Positions 16,824 to 26,025 of a stretch of 64,000 bases of DNA are shown piece by piece. Source of the DNA: an uncultured Bacteroidales bacterium. Lineage in GTDB: Bacteria > Bacteroidota > Bacteroidia > Bacteroidales > Marinilabiliaceae. A program made the translations under genes and the position numbers. Under the pieces are notes generated by a model that was not told where the DNA came from, ran no database searches, and saw only the letters and a list, made by a program, of their open reading frames with translations. Each line of letters starts with the position of its first letter. Positions within the stretch are counted from its first letter, which is position 1. The stretch is taken from assembly GCA_937892255.1 (NCBI GenBank), contig CALAUL010000006.1, positions 7,523 through 71,522 on the forward strand. Direction: 5' to 3'.

Positions 16824-18539
16824 TTATGCATGTATGTCGAGAACGGCCAATTGTAATGTCTTAATGCCTTTATGTTCGTTCTCTTCTATCGAATAGCATA
16901 TTTTAAATGGATTTCCTCCTTTTACCAATGACATTTTGTCTCCCATGCTGAATGCTATTCCGGACATTATCTCTCTGTTATGCATCTCTATCAGTTCCAA
17001 TTTCAAGTGTCTTCGTCCTTTTCCTATCAGCTTCGATGTTCCGTAGTCAAATACATCATTCGAAACAAATATCGGTCTTGTATTGCCTGGTCCAAATGGT
17101 TCGAACTGACACAAGAGTCTATAAAATTTGGGTGTAATACTCGATAAGTGCAGTTCTGCATCTACATCTATTTGTGGTTGCGTCTGCTCCGGCACTATTG
17201 TTTGCGCTACGTATTTTTCAAATCTTTCTTTGAATGCCTCTACGTTTTCCAACTTCATCGTCAGGCCGACTGCGTAAGTGTGTCCGCCAAAGTTCTCTAA
17301 CAAATCCGAGCATGCATCTATGGCTTTGTACAGGTCATAACCATCTACCGAACGTGCACTTCCTGATGCATATTCTCCCGACTTAGTCAATATCACTGTT
17401 GGTTTGTGATACACTTCGGTCAATCGTGACGCTACTATCCCTATTACGCCTTTGTGCCAAACTTGATTAAATAATACTATTGTCTTTTCGTTCTTAAAGT
17501 TGGCATTGCTCATGATATACGACTTTGCTTCTTTCGTGATTGTTCTGTCCAATCCTTTTCGTTCTTCGTTCGAAGCATCTATATCCAAGCATATCATCTC
17601 TGCCGTCTTTATATCTTCGCTTATCAATAGGCGTACAGCATCGTTGCCGGTGTTCATTCTGCCGGCGGCATTGATTCTCGGTCCTATCTTGAAGATAATA
17701 TCACTTGCCGATATGGTCTTCTCATCAAGTCCGGTAAGTTTTATTATGGCCTTCATGCCAACAGACGGGTTTTCATTGAGCTTTTTCAAACCATGATATG
17801 CCAAGACTCTGTTTTCTCCTATCATCGGCACTATATCCGACGCTATGCTCACAACGAGCAAATCTAAATATTCTAAGAGTTCTTGCTCCTTATAGTTGTT
17901 TACTCGACAAAATGCTTGCATCAACTTAAATCCTACTCCGCAACCGGAGAGATTTTTATCCGGATATGTACAATCTTCTCTCTTTGCATCTAAGCACGCT
18001 ACTGCATCGGGCAATGCCTCTCCCGGTGTATGATGATCACATATTATGAAGTCTATACCCAATGACTTGGCGTATCCTACTTTCTCTACAGCCTTTATTC
18101 CACAGTCTAACGCTATCACCAACGAAATCCCCTTTTCCTTGGCAAACTCTATGCCTTGGTACGATATTCCACATCCTTCTGTATATCTGTTCGGGATATA
18201 GAAGTCAAGTTTCTCTTCCCCGAAATGACGTTTCAAAAACGAATAGACCAAAGCTACAGACGTGGTGCCATCTACGTCATAGTCGCCATATACCAGCAAT
18301 TTTTCACCGTTTCTGGCTGCACGGTTTATTCTCTCAACAGCCAAATCCATATCCTTCATGAGGAACGGGTTGTGCAAATCTGTAAGCTTAGGATGAAAAA
18401 AAGCGAGGGCGGCTTCTCTTGTCTTTATCCCCCTCTGCATCAAGAGCATGGAAATAACGGGAGGCAACTGCATTGTCTGAGATACCCCATCAACATCTGC
18501 AATCTCCATCTTAGGTTTAATATTCCATCGCTTTTCCAT
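16824..18539 (-). CDS. recJ: Single-stranded-DNA-specific exonuclease RecJ
   Basis: 571 residues from the ATG at 18539 (MEKRWNIKPK). An in-frame ATG at 18557 exists but lies upstream of a consensus promoter, so it cannot be on the main transcript. DHH motifs are all visible: VYGDYDVDGTTSVAL, VIALDCGIKA and FIICDHHTPGEALPDA. The DHHA1 domain has ASGSARSVDGYDLYKAI and ENFGGHTYAVGLTM, and a C-terminal OB-like domain follows. RecJ degrades single-stranded DNA 5' to 3' in RecF-pathway recombination and mismatch repair. It is first in the operon with ppx and the regulator. Confidence 0.94.
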   Translation of the reverse strand: MEKRWNIKPKMEIADVDGVSQTMQLPPVISMLLMQRGIKTREAALAFFHPKLTDLHNPFLMKDMDLAVERINRAARNGEKLLVYGDYDVDGTTSVALVYSFLKRHFGEEKLDFYIPNRYTEGCGISYQGIEFAKEKGISLVIALDCGIKAVEKVGYAKSLGIDFIICDHHTPGEALPDAVACLDAKREDCTYPDKNLSGCGVGFKLMQAFCRVNNYKEQELLEYLDLLVVSIASDIVPMIGENRVLAYHGLKKLNENPSVGMKAIIKLTGLDEKTISASDIIFKIGPRINAAGRMNTGNDAVRLLISEDIKTAEMICLDIDASNEERKGLDRTITKEAKSYIMSNANFKNEKTIVLFNQVWHKGVIGIVASRLTEVYHKPTVILTKSGEYASGSARSVDGYDLYKAIDACSDLLENFGGHTYAVGLTMKLENVEAFKERFEKYVAQTIVPEQTQPQIDVDAELHLSSITPKFYRLLCQFEPFGPGNTRPIFVSNDVFDYGTSKLIGKGRRHLKLELIEMHNREIMSGIAFSMGDKMSLVKGGNPFKICYSIEENEHKGIKTLQLAVLDIHA

Positions 18540-18544
18540 ACTCG

Positions 18545-18575
18545 CAAAGATATACATTTTTGATAGCTACTCAAA
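18545..18575 (-). promoter_or_regulatory. Consensus Bacteroidetes promoter for recJ, with almost no leader
   Basis: The minus strand has TTTG (18575-18572), a 19-bp spacer and TATCTTTG (18552-18545), matching the -33/-7 consensus. The predicted start of transcription falls within a few bases of the ATG at 18539. Confidence 0.65.
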
Positions 18576-18686
18576 ACTATTATTAAGAACTTGTCTAAAT
18601 TTATTCAAAACCACTATTCAAATACTCTCGCTGTAGTCACCGTTTAGCTTCTTGCAAAAAAGATATTATCTGACGTTATTTTTACA

Positions 18687-18694
18687 TACCTTTG
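18687..18694 (+). promoter_or_regulatory. -7 element for the phosphoethanolamine transferase-like gene
   Basis: TACCTTTG matches TAnnTTTG. It lies about 35 bp before the ATG at 18730 and excludes the in-frame TTG at 18652 as a start. No clear -33 element is visible. Confidence 0.5.
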
Positions 18695-18729
18695 TGTTCT
18701 TAATTCGGATTATTGGTACTATAAAATTT

Positions 18730-20256
18730 ATGAACTCACACATCAAACATATTCTTTTCCTGCTCATAGTCTCTTTCGTCTCTTGTGTCGTCTATGTTAC
18801 TCCATATTTCATCGACTCTCCTATACGCAACACCTTTGATTTGCTTACAATATGCGTTTTTTGGTGTGCAATCTTTGTTGGCAATACCCTTTTGTTGGCG
18901 ATGATATCTTCCTACAAAATCTCGTTCGCAATACTTTTCCCTTGCTACACTATTATGGGAGGCATTTTATCCTATTTCAAAATAGCTTTTAACGCCACAC
19001 TGACTCCGATGCTCATAGATGCTTCTCTCAATAACGATTGGGGAACGTCCATCGAACTAATATCTCTCAAAGGTTGTATCTTTATCGTCATTATCATTGC
19101 CATCACAATCTGTACCATCGTATTCCGATACAAAATCAATGTCGCACGACTGCACCTTTGGTTCTTTGGATCCCTTGCATGCCTCTTTGTTTTCTTCAAC
19201 AGCTCGTTTCGTATCCAAAGAGGTCTTTCGCAACGCTTCCCATTTATTGTCTATGATACATTTGCCAGATACATCAGAAACTACAAGCACTCCGATACTC
19301 GTATCAACCCCGACACACGTATCTCTGCCGAAACTAAAAATGACTCTTTAACTATCGTCTTCGTCTTGGGCGAATCACTCCGTTCCGACCATCTTTCCCT
19401 CAACGGATATTCTCGTCCTACGACTCCTCTTCTATCTTCACTGCCTAACGTCATTTCACTTCCCAACATCTACAGCGAATATACATATACCAACAGAAGT
19501 ATCCCTCACATCATGACACGAGCAGACAGTTCCAACATAGATTTTGCTTTCACCGAAACGTCATTCATACCTTCAATGACCCTCGAAGGCTTCTCCTCAC
19601 TTTGGATTTCAAATCAGGACATTGCCGAAACTTTTGCTCCGTTTATTGCCGAATGTGACAGCTCTATTTTCGTCAATCCCGATAAAAGTGTATTTGGATT
19701 CTCCAATTGGTACGATTTCGACATACTGCCAGTATTCAACAACCGATTAAAACAAAAAAACGCCCGTGAATTCATAGTGATACATACCATTGGCAACCAC
19801 TGGTATTACAACAATCACTATCCCGATTCATTAGCTATATTCCGTCCCATTACACAAAGCCGAGAGATACATAGCAATACTCCCGAAGAAATCATCAATT
19901 CCTATGATAACGCTATTCTCGCTACAGATCGACTTCTTTACGAAATCATAAAAGCACTTTGCAACAAGAACGCACTGCTAATATTCCTCTCAGATCATGG
20001 CGAAGCGTTGGGAGAAAATGATATGTGGCTTCATGCCAGTGAAGATGAGTCCATCAGAAATCCAGCGTGCATCGTCTGGTATTCCGATGAATACCTCAAA
20101 CATAATAGCACAAAAATAGAGGCTTTGCGTCAAAACGCGGACAAACGTTTTAGAACGGACTTTCTATATCATAGTATCCTATATAGTGCAGACAATCAGT
20201 CAGAAATAATAGATACATCACTATCAATATTCAAAAAAAACAAAGAATTAGCTTAA
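18730..20256 (+). CDS. Membrane phosphoethanolamine transferase-like enzyme (sulfatase fold)
   Basis: 508 residues from the ATG at 18730, chosen because a -7 element lies between it and an upstream in-frame TTG. Four or five membrane helices span about residues 5-165. The catalytic domain begins with VFVLGESLRSDHLSLNGY and RPTTP, which aligns with the nucleophile region of EptA/CptA-type enzymes (the nucleophile would be the Ser of GES), and contains FLSDHGEALGEN, the conserved metal-binding DHGE block near the end. Such enzymes move phosphoethanolamine from phosphatidylethanolamine to lipid A or other periplasmic acceptors. The acceptor is unknown here. It stands alone between divergent recJ and the convergent long cluster. 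Confidence 0.82.
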   Translation: MNSHIKHILFLLIVSFVSCVVYVTPYFIDSPIRNTFDLLTICVFWCAIFVGNTLLLAMISSYKISFAILFPCYTIMGGILSYFKIAFNATLTPMLIDASLNNDWGTSIELISLKGCIFIVIIIAITICTIVFRYKINVARLHLWFFGSLACLFVFFNSSFRIQRGLSQRFPFIVYDTFARYIRNYKHSDTRINPDTRISAETKNDSLTIVFVLGESLRSDHLSLNGYSRPTTPLLSSLPNVISLPNIYSEYTYTNRSIPHIMTRADSSNIDFAFTETSFIPSMTLEGFSSLWISNQDIAETFAPFIAECDSSIFVNPDKSVFGFSNWYDFDILPVFNNRLKQKNAREFIVIHTIGNHWYYNNHYPDSLAIFRPITQSREIHSNTPEEIINSYDNAILATDRLLYEIIKALCNKNALLIFLSDHGEALGENDMWLHASEDESIRNPACIVWYSDEYLKHNSTKIEALRQNADKRFRTDFLYHSILYSADNQSEIIDTSLSIFKKNKELA

Positions 20257-20323
20257 CAACAACTCGACGATTTCAATATGGCAAGATCTCCAAAAGATAA
20301 ATTCATGGCTTCTTTACATAAAG

Positions 20324-20367
20324 AAAAAAAAGGAAGACCGGGCCAAAATTACTTCTGACCCAGTCTT
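20324..20367 (-). terminator. Terminator at the end of the long chemosensory/Sia cluster
   Basis: An imperfect 12-bp stem (20334-20345 with 20356-20367) is followed, reading the minus strand, by an eight-base T tract (20331-20324). It lies about 65 bp beyond the last minus-strand stop codon (20431). Confidence 0.7.
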
Positions 20368-20430
20368 GTCTTTCCTTATGGTGATAGCCTTGATGAACAG
20401 CAAAAGTCCCTATTCATCAAAGGTCTGCAA

Positions 20431-20859
20431 CTATTTCATTTCAGATTCTGAATACTGCTTTACAAGAGACAACACTGCACGTGCACATGCATCACCACTA
20501 CATGTCACCTCAAACTTATATGCACCAGTCTTCTTGCATACAAACTGAAAAATATCGAAAACTTTTCCTGAGGCAGTATTGATACCAAGAAGCTTGCCCT
20601 CTGCATCGACAAGGCGTATTGTTACATTTTCAGGGTTAGTAGAGCCATTGGCAATATTAACCTGATAGTGCGTACGAGAGTTCAACACGACTGAGAACTT
20701 AGCGGTAGCGCCACCTGATACTTTAATGTCAAAATCCTTTATATACTGATAGCTACCCATTGCACTCAAAGCCTGCTTCATGAGCTCATCGCCACACTGT
20801 GCTGATGATGCAAAAGCAAACGCAAAAAGGGCAACTAAGGATAAAATAACTTTTCTCAT
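20431..20859 (-). CDS. Small secreted protein of unknown function
   Basis: 142 residues. A clear signal peptide (MRKVILSLVALFAFAFASSAQ) is followed by a mature domain of about 120 residues with four Cys that could form disulfides, and alternating beta-like segments (FSVVLNSRTHYQVNI, NVTIRLVDAEGKLLG, GAYKFEVTC). It is not recognised as a named family. The shape suggests a periplasmic or surface beta-sandwich. It is the last gene of the long cluster, 34 bp after the lipoprotein gene and just before a terminator, so it may be an exported effector or a partner of the ABC transporter encoded two genes upstream. Confidence 0.7.
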   Translation of the reverse strand: MRKVILSLVALFAFAFASSAQCGDELMKQALSAMGSYQYIKDFDIKVSGGATAKFSVVLNSRTHYQVNIANGSTNPENVTIRLVDAEGKLLGINTASGKVFDIFQFVCKKTGAYKFEVTCSGDACARAVLSLVKQYSESEMK

Positions 20860-20893
20860 ATACTTAAGTCTTTTCTATTGTTAGACAATGAAA

Positions 20894-21805
20894 TTACTCA
20901 ACGATGAACTGACGAGCGTCTTTAATCGCTGCAATAATCTCCTTAACTTGCTCTGGTGTGATTTCTACGTGAGAAATCTCATTTTGTTCGATAACGAGCA
21001 TACCGTCAACTTCTTTTGTGACAGGTTCGCCAAACTCTGTAGTTATACGAACATTCTCATAAAGTTTCTTAATAGCTTCTATCTTAGAGATAAGAGCCTT
21101 GAAGTTATTATCTGCCTTAGAGTAGTTGTTAAGCACAATCATCAAGATATTTACGATATCCTTCTGCTCTCCAAGACGATTGATAAGTTCAGTGTCGTTT
21201 GTCTGTTCAATAACACAACTTGTGATGTAGATTCCCTCTACCCACGCACCGGCGACAATTGCCGTTGAAACATTAGAACGTTTCTGTTCACGCAAGTACT
21301 TATCCATTGTGTTGAACGAACTTACAGAAAGTTGCTTCAAAGAGTCAAGGTTAGTACTGTTTGTAGCAAGACGCTTTAATGTGTTGAAATCCAAGAACTG
21401 GCCTACATTGATGCCATCAGCAAGGTCTTTTACTGCAACAAGATATGACACAACAACTGTATTTTTGTTGAATGTATTGATATAACCCAAGTCTGCAGAA
21501 TAAACACCCAAGTTGAGTGCACGCTTAAAACTTGTGTTGTAGTCCTTTGTCTTGTCAGAGTTGTTAAGTATTTGCTGAGAGAAAGGAGCTCCACTTCTCT
21601 TGATTTGATTTGCCATTTCAACTGGTGACGAGATATTTTGAATCATGTCGTTTACAACATCCTGAGAAAGTTGAAGTGGCGCATCAGATAGTGAATCAGG
21701 TATGTCAAACCCATCCGAAGTAGTCGAATTACCAGAATTACAACCAGTCATAAAGTTGATAGTAGCTATAAGAGCTAATCCCAAAATGATTTTCTTAATT
21801 GCCAT
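20894..21805 (-). CDS. Lipoprotein linked to the ABC transporter
   Basis: 303 residues. The lipobox FMTGC at residues 18-22 marks a lipid-anchored protein. The mature part is mostly alpha-helical with many Asn/Asp/Ser (for example FKRALNLGVYSADLGYINTF and VAGAWVEGIYITSCVIEQ) and ends in an acidic helix. I do not recognise a named domain. It starts 7 bp after the ABC transporter stop, so the two are translated from one message and may form one envelope complex. A role as periplasmic partner or sensor is inference. Confidence 0.75.
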   Translation of the reverse strand: MAIKKIILGLALIATINFMTGCNSGNSTTSDGFDIPDSLSDAPLQLSQDVVNDMIQNISSPVEMANQIKRSGAPFSQQILNNSDKTKDYNTSFKRALNLGVYSADLGYINTFNKNTVVVSYLVAVKDLADGINVGQFLDFNTLKRLATNSTNLDSLKQLSVSSFNTMDKYLREQKRSNVSTAIVAGAWVEGIYITSCVIEQTNDTELINRLGEQKDIVNILMIVLNNYSKADNNFKALISKIEAIKKLYENVRITTEFGEPVTKEVDGMLVIEQNEISHVEITPEQVKEIIAAIKDARQFIVE

Positions 21806-21812
21806 AGTGTAT

Positions 21813-24800
21813 TTATTTTTTATTATTACTTCTTTTTGTAAAGTTAAATAAACTTTTCAGTTTATCAAATCTTTTTTTGAACTCTATTTCTCCAATATAT
21901 TCAAATCCTTTTCGAACAAGGTCAAAATACAAGACAAAGTACAAACAGATTGTCAAGAACCATACAGATGCGATATTGAACCACAAGGTATCCCAATATC
22001 TGCCTGCAAAATACTTCGATGGAGCGAAGAAGTGTGTTCGGAATGATAAAAGTCCTTCAGGTTCAGGCATCTGATATATAGGATCTATTATCTGTATAAG
22101 TTTATCGCCATCTCTCAATATTTTGTTCTTGTCAAATGTTTTACGCACTATATCCGACACTGTTTCATTAAAATAGTCATCTTTCAAAGCGTCGTACAAT
22201 TCCTTTTGATTTTCAAGCAAATACTGCGTCATCTGCTCACGCTTAGTATTTGCCGTAAGGAATACCGAACCGTATAATTCGTTCAACTGGTCTATATAAT
22301 CCAAAGTCTTTGAATATATTTGCTCATTAAACTCTGTCGGAATAAGCTTGTCGAGATACTTAAACTCTATTTCAGGCTGACGACACATCTCCTTCCCCAA
22401 CTCATTATTTAGCAGTTTCAAATCTGCCTCGTAAGATCGGTCTTCAACCTTTTCCATGTCATATTTTAACTTCACCGACTCCAAGATATTACGCAACTCC
22501 GGAAGATAATACACCTGCTTGAAGTCTGCTTTACTCTCCGTCATTTCAATGTCAAAGAACTTCTGCTTAAATTTATTATGCTTATATTGATGTACTATCA
22601 ATCCTTCGTATGCGTAACGCGCCGGTATAAATTCTGCTATAAATGGTACTTTATCAACAGAGGTAAAGTCTTTGTTGAGTTTGTCAAACGTAAACATTGC
22701 ACCACCAAGCACCATTTGAGGAATCATCAACAACGGTATCATGATGTATATTGTGACAATCGAATTGAATGTCGATGAAATAATCAAGCCTAATATATTC
22801 GATGAGACAGAGACAGAAAAGAGCATCAAAAAGAACTCGAAGTTCATGCCTTGAAATCCTATGACAAGATTTGCGACGACAAGGAACAATATCATCTGAA
22901 CAGCCGACAATCCCATGAGTATCAATATCTTCGACATGAGATATGCCGAACGACTCAAATTAAGGAACGCTTCTCTCTTTAATATTTTTGCATCTTTAAA
23001 TATTTCCTCTGCCGACACTATCAATCCAAAGAATATAGCCACAACAATTGCCATGAAAACATATATAGGTATATTCTCATTTTCTCGGAATATATATATG
23101 TCTGACTCCGGGTCTACAATGTATCTAATCAAGTAAGCAAGTACGAAGCCCAAAAATGGTGCTTCCAATATGTTCAAAAGAATATATTGAGTATTGCTTA
23201 TCTTAGCCCAAAAGTCACGAACCGTGTATATCCAAAACTGTTTGAACCAATTCGGTATGTTCAATGAACGGGGAGGCTGGTCTTGTACTGTTTGAACCTT
23301 TGGAAGTTCTATGTTTTCTGTATATTTTTTATACCACTCTTCCGGTTTTACTTTTCTCTGATTCGTATAGTTTCCATACTCATCGATTACCGACGCATCC
23401 AAAATATTGAAGACCAATTCCGGATTCAAATTACCACACTGCGGACACTCTCCGACCTCGGAGTTAACCTGTTCATCAAGGCGCTTAAAATATGTAATAG
23501 ATTGCGTCGGGTTACCATAATAAACCGGATATCCGCCTGTATCCAAGATGAACATCTTATCGAACATCTTGTATATATCCGACGAAGGTTGATGAATAAC
23601 AACAAATATCAGTTTACCCTTTAATGTCAGCTCACGCAAAAGATTCATTACATTCTCTGAATCTCGCGATGAAAGGCCAGATGTAGGCTCATCTACAAAC
23701 AAGATTCCTGGCTCGCGAATAAGCTCCAATGCTATATTGAGTCGCTTACGCTGTCCTCCTGAAATAGTCTTATTAAGAGGTGAACCGACTGTCAAATCTT
23801 TCCTTTCGTACAACCCCAAACTTGTAAGGGTATTGCACACCATTTTATCTATCTCTGCTTCACTCTTATCCTTAAAACAGAGCTTTGCATTATAATAAAG
23901 ATTTTGATATACAGTAAGTTCTTCTATCAACAAGTCATCTTGAGGAATAAGTCCGATAACACCCTCTAACAATTCAGATTGAGTGTGAAGATTTAGCCCA
24001 TTTATCAAGACTTCTCCCTCTGACGGAGCTTCGTTTCCACACAAGACATTTAGGAGTGTTGTCTTTCCGGCTCCCGAAGCACCCATTATGCCGATAAGCT
24101 TTCCTTGCTCTTCGGCCATATTGATATGTCTGAGTCCTATAGTTCCTGTTTTGAATCTAAAACCCATCTCCTTGACTTCAAATGAAATCTTCTGGAGTTG
24201 ATTCTCATTCATAAACTTCGCTACAATATCTGTATAATATATAGGTGCTCCTTGCGGCAATTTAATAAACGATCCCTTTGACAAAGGATATATCCTACCG
24301 GGAGTCAACAATTGTCCGTTGACATAAACGTCTTGGTTTCCGATATATCTAACAAAGTACATATTCGCACTTAGCACGCGCAAAACGAATAATGAACCAT
24401 CCATCTTCCCAGATGGTATATAGAGAGCTTTGCTCAATTTTTCTGACCAATCCTCCTCGTCCGCTATAAGTATATCAGCATAATCCATTTTAAGAGGCTC
24501 CTTTTCAACGTTAAAAGCCTCGATGGATTTAATTTCTTCTTTTTCCAACTTAAATACGTCTGCAACGGTATTGATTACCTCCATTCGCTTTTCGGTAAAC
24601 TTTTGCGAGACGCTGAGCATTTCGTAAAGGCGAACTAAAACGATTACCTTCTGCTCTTTATTAAGTTTCTTATTGATTTTACGACATATACCGAGAATCT
24701 TAACAGAGTCGTTAACACTTACAATCTGATTGCCATCTTTATCGAATTTTACTTCCGATTGTGCTTTTTTCTTGAACGTTTGCAAATAGGCATCTATGGC

Positions 24801-24947
24801 AGCCTCTTCCAACTGCGATTTTAGAAACAAACGTACATACTCAGCTTCGACAGCTTCATTCGAACTGTCGTTTGATGCAATTCCACCATCCTGTTTGGCA
24901 ATCAGACCAAACAATTCCATTAACGCATTAAGAATCTCTTCACTCAT
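21813..24947 (-). CDS. ABCG-type transporter fused to TerB-like and FHA-like N-terminal regions
   Basis: 1044 residues. Residues 1-140 are helical and TerB-like. Residues about 175-245 resemble the second half of an FHA domain (VYVNGQLLTPGRIYPLSKGS), but the Arg/Ser/His that read phosphothreonine are not obvious. The ATPase domain (about 255-480) has Walker A GASGAGKT at 289-296, the signature ISGGQRKR, and Walker B ILFVDEPTSGL. Six membrane helices lie about 585-790 (ABC2 type), followed by a roughly 200-residue soluble region and a last helix near 1000. Half-transporters of this type act as dimers. Substrate unknown. It follows siaC-like by 83 bp containing a hairpin, and precedes a lipoprotein gene. 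Confidence 0.85.
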   Translation of the reverse strand: MSEEILNALMELFGLIAKQDGGIASNDSSNEAVEAEYVRLFLKSQLEEAAIDAYLQTFKKKAQSEVKFDKDGNQIVSVNDSVKILGICRKINKKLNKEQKVIVLVRLYEMLSVSQKFTEKRMEVINTVADVFKLEKEEIKSIEAFNVEKEPLKMDYADILIADEEDWSEKLSKALYIPSGKMDGSLFVLRVLSANMYFVRYIGNQDVYVNGQLLTPGRIYPLSKGSFIKLPQGAPIYYTDIVAKFMNENQLQKISFEVKEMGFRFKTGTIGLRHINMAEEQGKLIGIMGASGAGKTTLLNVLCGNEAPSEGEVLINGLNLHTQSELLEGVIGLIPQDDLLIEELTVYQNLYYNAKLCFKDKSEAEIDKMVCNTLTSLGLYERKDLTVGSPLNKTISGGQRKRLNIALELIREPGILFVDEPTSGLSSRDSENVMNLLRELTLKGKLIFVVIHQPSSDIYKMFDKMFILDTGGYPVYYGNPTQSITYFKRLDEQVNSEVGECPQCGNLNPELVFNILDASVIDEYGNYTNQRKVKPEEWYKKYTENIELPKVQTVQDQPPRSLNIPNWFKQFWIYTVRDFWAKISNTQYILLNILEAPFLGFVLAYLIRYIVDPESDIYIFRENENIPIYVFMAIVVAIFFGLIVSAEEIFKDAKILKREAFLNLSRSAYLMSKILILMGLSAVQMILFLVVANLVIGFQGMNFEFFLMLFSVSVSSNILGLIISSTFNSIVTIYIMIPLLMIPQMVLGGAMFTFDKLNKDFTSVDKVPFIAEFIPARYAYEGLIVHQYKHNKFKQKFFDIEMTESKADFKQVYYLPELRNILESVKLKYDMEKVEDRSYEADLKLLNNELGKEMCRQPEIEFKYLDKLIPTEFNEQIYSKTLDYIDQLNELYGSVFLTANTKREQMTQYLLENQKELYDALKDDYFNETVSDIVRKTFDKNKILRDGDKLIQIIDPIYQMPEPEGLLSFRTHFFAPSKYFAGRYWDTLWFNIASVWFLTICLYFVLYFDLVRKGFEYIGEIEFKKRFDKLKSLFNFTKRSNNKK

Positions 24948-24960
24948 AATATATGCCTAA

Positions 24961-24987
24961 TTCCCAAGCACCATATATGCCTGGGAA
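24961..24987. other. Intercistronic hairpin between the siaC-like and ABC transporter genes
   Basis: TTCCCAAGC (24961-24969) pairs with GCCTGGGAA (24979-24987) with one mismatch and a 9-nt loop, and no T tract follows. It could be an mRNA processing or attenuation point that sets transporter expression apart from the upstream signalling genes. Confidence 0.4.
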
Positions 24988-25030
24988 CCATTAATTATAT
25001 AACCTCTACACAATTTCCATATTGAGCACC

Positions 25031-25405
25031 TTAATACTCAACATATTCAAAAGGTACTGTTACAATGTCTTCATATTCTTCTCCAGCCTCTTTCATATCC
25101 TCTTCGTCTTCATGATAATGCCATTTGATAACAACATCGTTTCCACTATCATTTATCTCCTCATATTTGAGAAGGACATCAAGAAGGACTTTCGAAGAAG
25201 CCGTATTGAAGTATTCCAACTTAAACATTACCTCTGTCTTTGCATTTGGATCTTTTGCATATTCATCAATCCAATCTAATATTGGCTGATAAAACATCGT
25301 GACATCCTCAGGCAAAGAACGTCCTGATATTTCGAAAACACCACTATCCTTATCAAGGATTACGTTTGGCGTATCATCTGTTCCTTTAATGTTTATAACT
25401 TCCAT
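25031..25405 (-). CDS. SiaC-like regulatory phosphoprotein (DUF1987)
   Basis: 124 residues. The pattern FEISGRSLPEDVTMFYQPIL followed by EYFNTASSKVLLDVL is the SiaC/DUF1987 signature. Thr68 in FNTASS falls at the same residue number as the threonine phosphorylated by SiaB and dephosphorylated by SiaA in Pseudomonas aeruginosa, where unphosphorylated SiaC binds and activates the diguanylate cyclase SiaD. No GGDEF protein is encoded here, so the target must be different or unlinked. It starts 6 bp after the siaB-like stop. Confidence 0.85.
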   Translation of the reverse strand: MEVINIKGTDDTPNVILDKDSGVFEISGRSLPEDVTMFYQPILDWIDEYAKDPNAKTEVMFKLEYFNTASSKVLLDVLLKYEEINDSGNDVVIKWHYHEDEEDMKEAGEEYEDIVTVPFEYVEY

Positions 25406-25411
25406 CTGTTA

Positions 25412-25984
25412 TTAATTTCTTGATATTGTTGTAATAATAATGAAGAAACACAAATCCTCAGTAAGGTCTTTGAACTGATACTCTATCTTATTGCCTGACT
25501 TCTTCGCAATATCTATAAAGCCCAAACCTGCTCCTCCCTTTTCTGATATCTTGCCTTCTCGAATCTGTTGCTTATACAATGCAGACAAACCCTCTTTATC
25601 CAAACTATTGATATGTTCAAGACTCTTTTCTAACCCTTCTCGCTTTTCACGTTTTACGACGTTTCCTGTTATTACGTTATACGAATCTTCTCCGTGGCTA
25701 ACCAAGACTATACCGCGACGCTCGTCTTCGTCCTCATCTGACATTGGGTCTGCGTGTTTGCTGATATTTTGCAAACATTCTACCATTACGTTAAACACTT
25801 TGCGCTGAACTTGGTTTGACTCCTCGTTCTTCGCCATGTTTTTCTCTGTCAATGCAGTAAAAGTCCTTGTTATCTCCTGCGTAACAACACCCTCATATAC
25901 AAGATTAATCTCATTTGCTTGCATTGTATGGTACAACTGGTAAGCAAACTCTAAAAAATCCTGATTTGCTGCTATTTTACCCAT
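25412..25984 (-). CDS. SiaB-like protein kinase (GHKL-type)
   Basis: 190 residues with features of a small histidine-kinase-type ATPase: an N-box-like helix VFNVMVECLQNISKHAD and a glycine-rich lid KGGAGLGFIDIAKKSG. This is the SiaB family (DUF6272), which phosphorylates SiaC on threonine. It has no sensor or membrane domain. It sits between the SiaA-like phosphatase (41 bp) and the SiaC-like target (6 bp), in the same order of opposing enzymes as siaABC of Pseudomonas. Confidence 0.82.
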   Translation of the reverse strand: MGKIAANQDFLEFAYQLYHTMQANEINLVYEGVVTQEITRTFTALTEKNMAKNEESNQVQRKVFNVMVECLQNISKHADPMSDEDEDERRGIVLVSHGEDSYNVITGNVVKREKREGLEKSLEHINSLDKEGLSALYKQQIREGKISEKGGAGLGFIDIAKKSGNKIEYQFKDLTEDLCFFIIITTISRN

Positions 25985-26025
25985 AGTAGTTTGTATTAAA
26001 AGTGCGTAAATATAGTATTTATTTT

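Noticed and set aside
18652..18729. Longer start (TTG at 18652) for the phosphoethanolamine transferase-like gene
   Set aside because: A -7 promoter element at 18687-18694 lies downstream of it, and the ATG at 18730 begins a good membrane helix.
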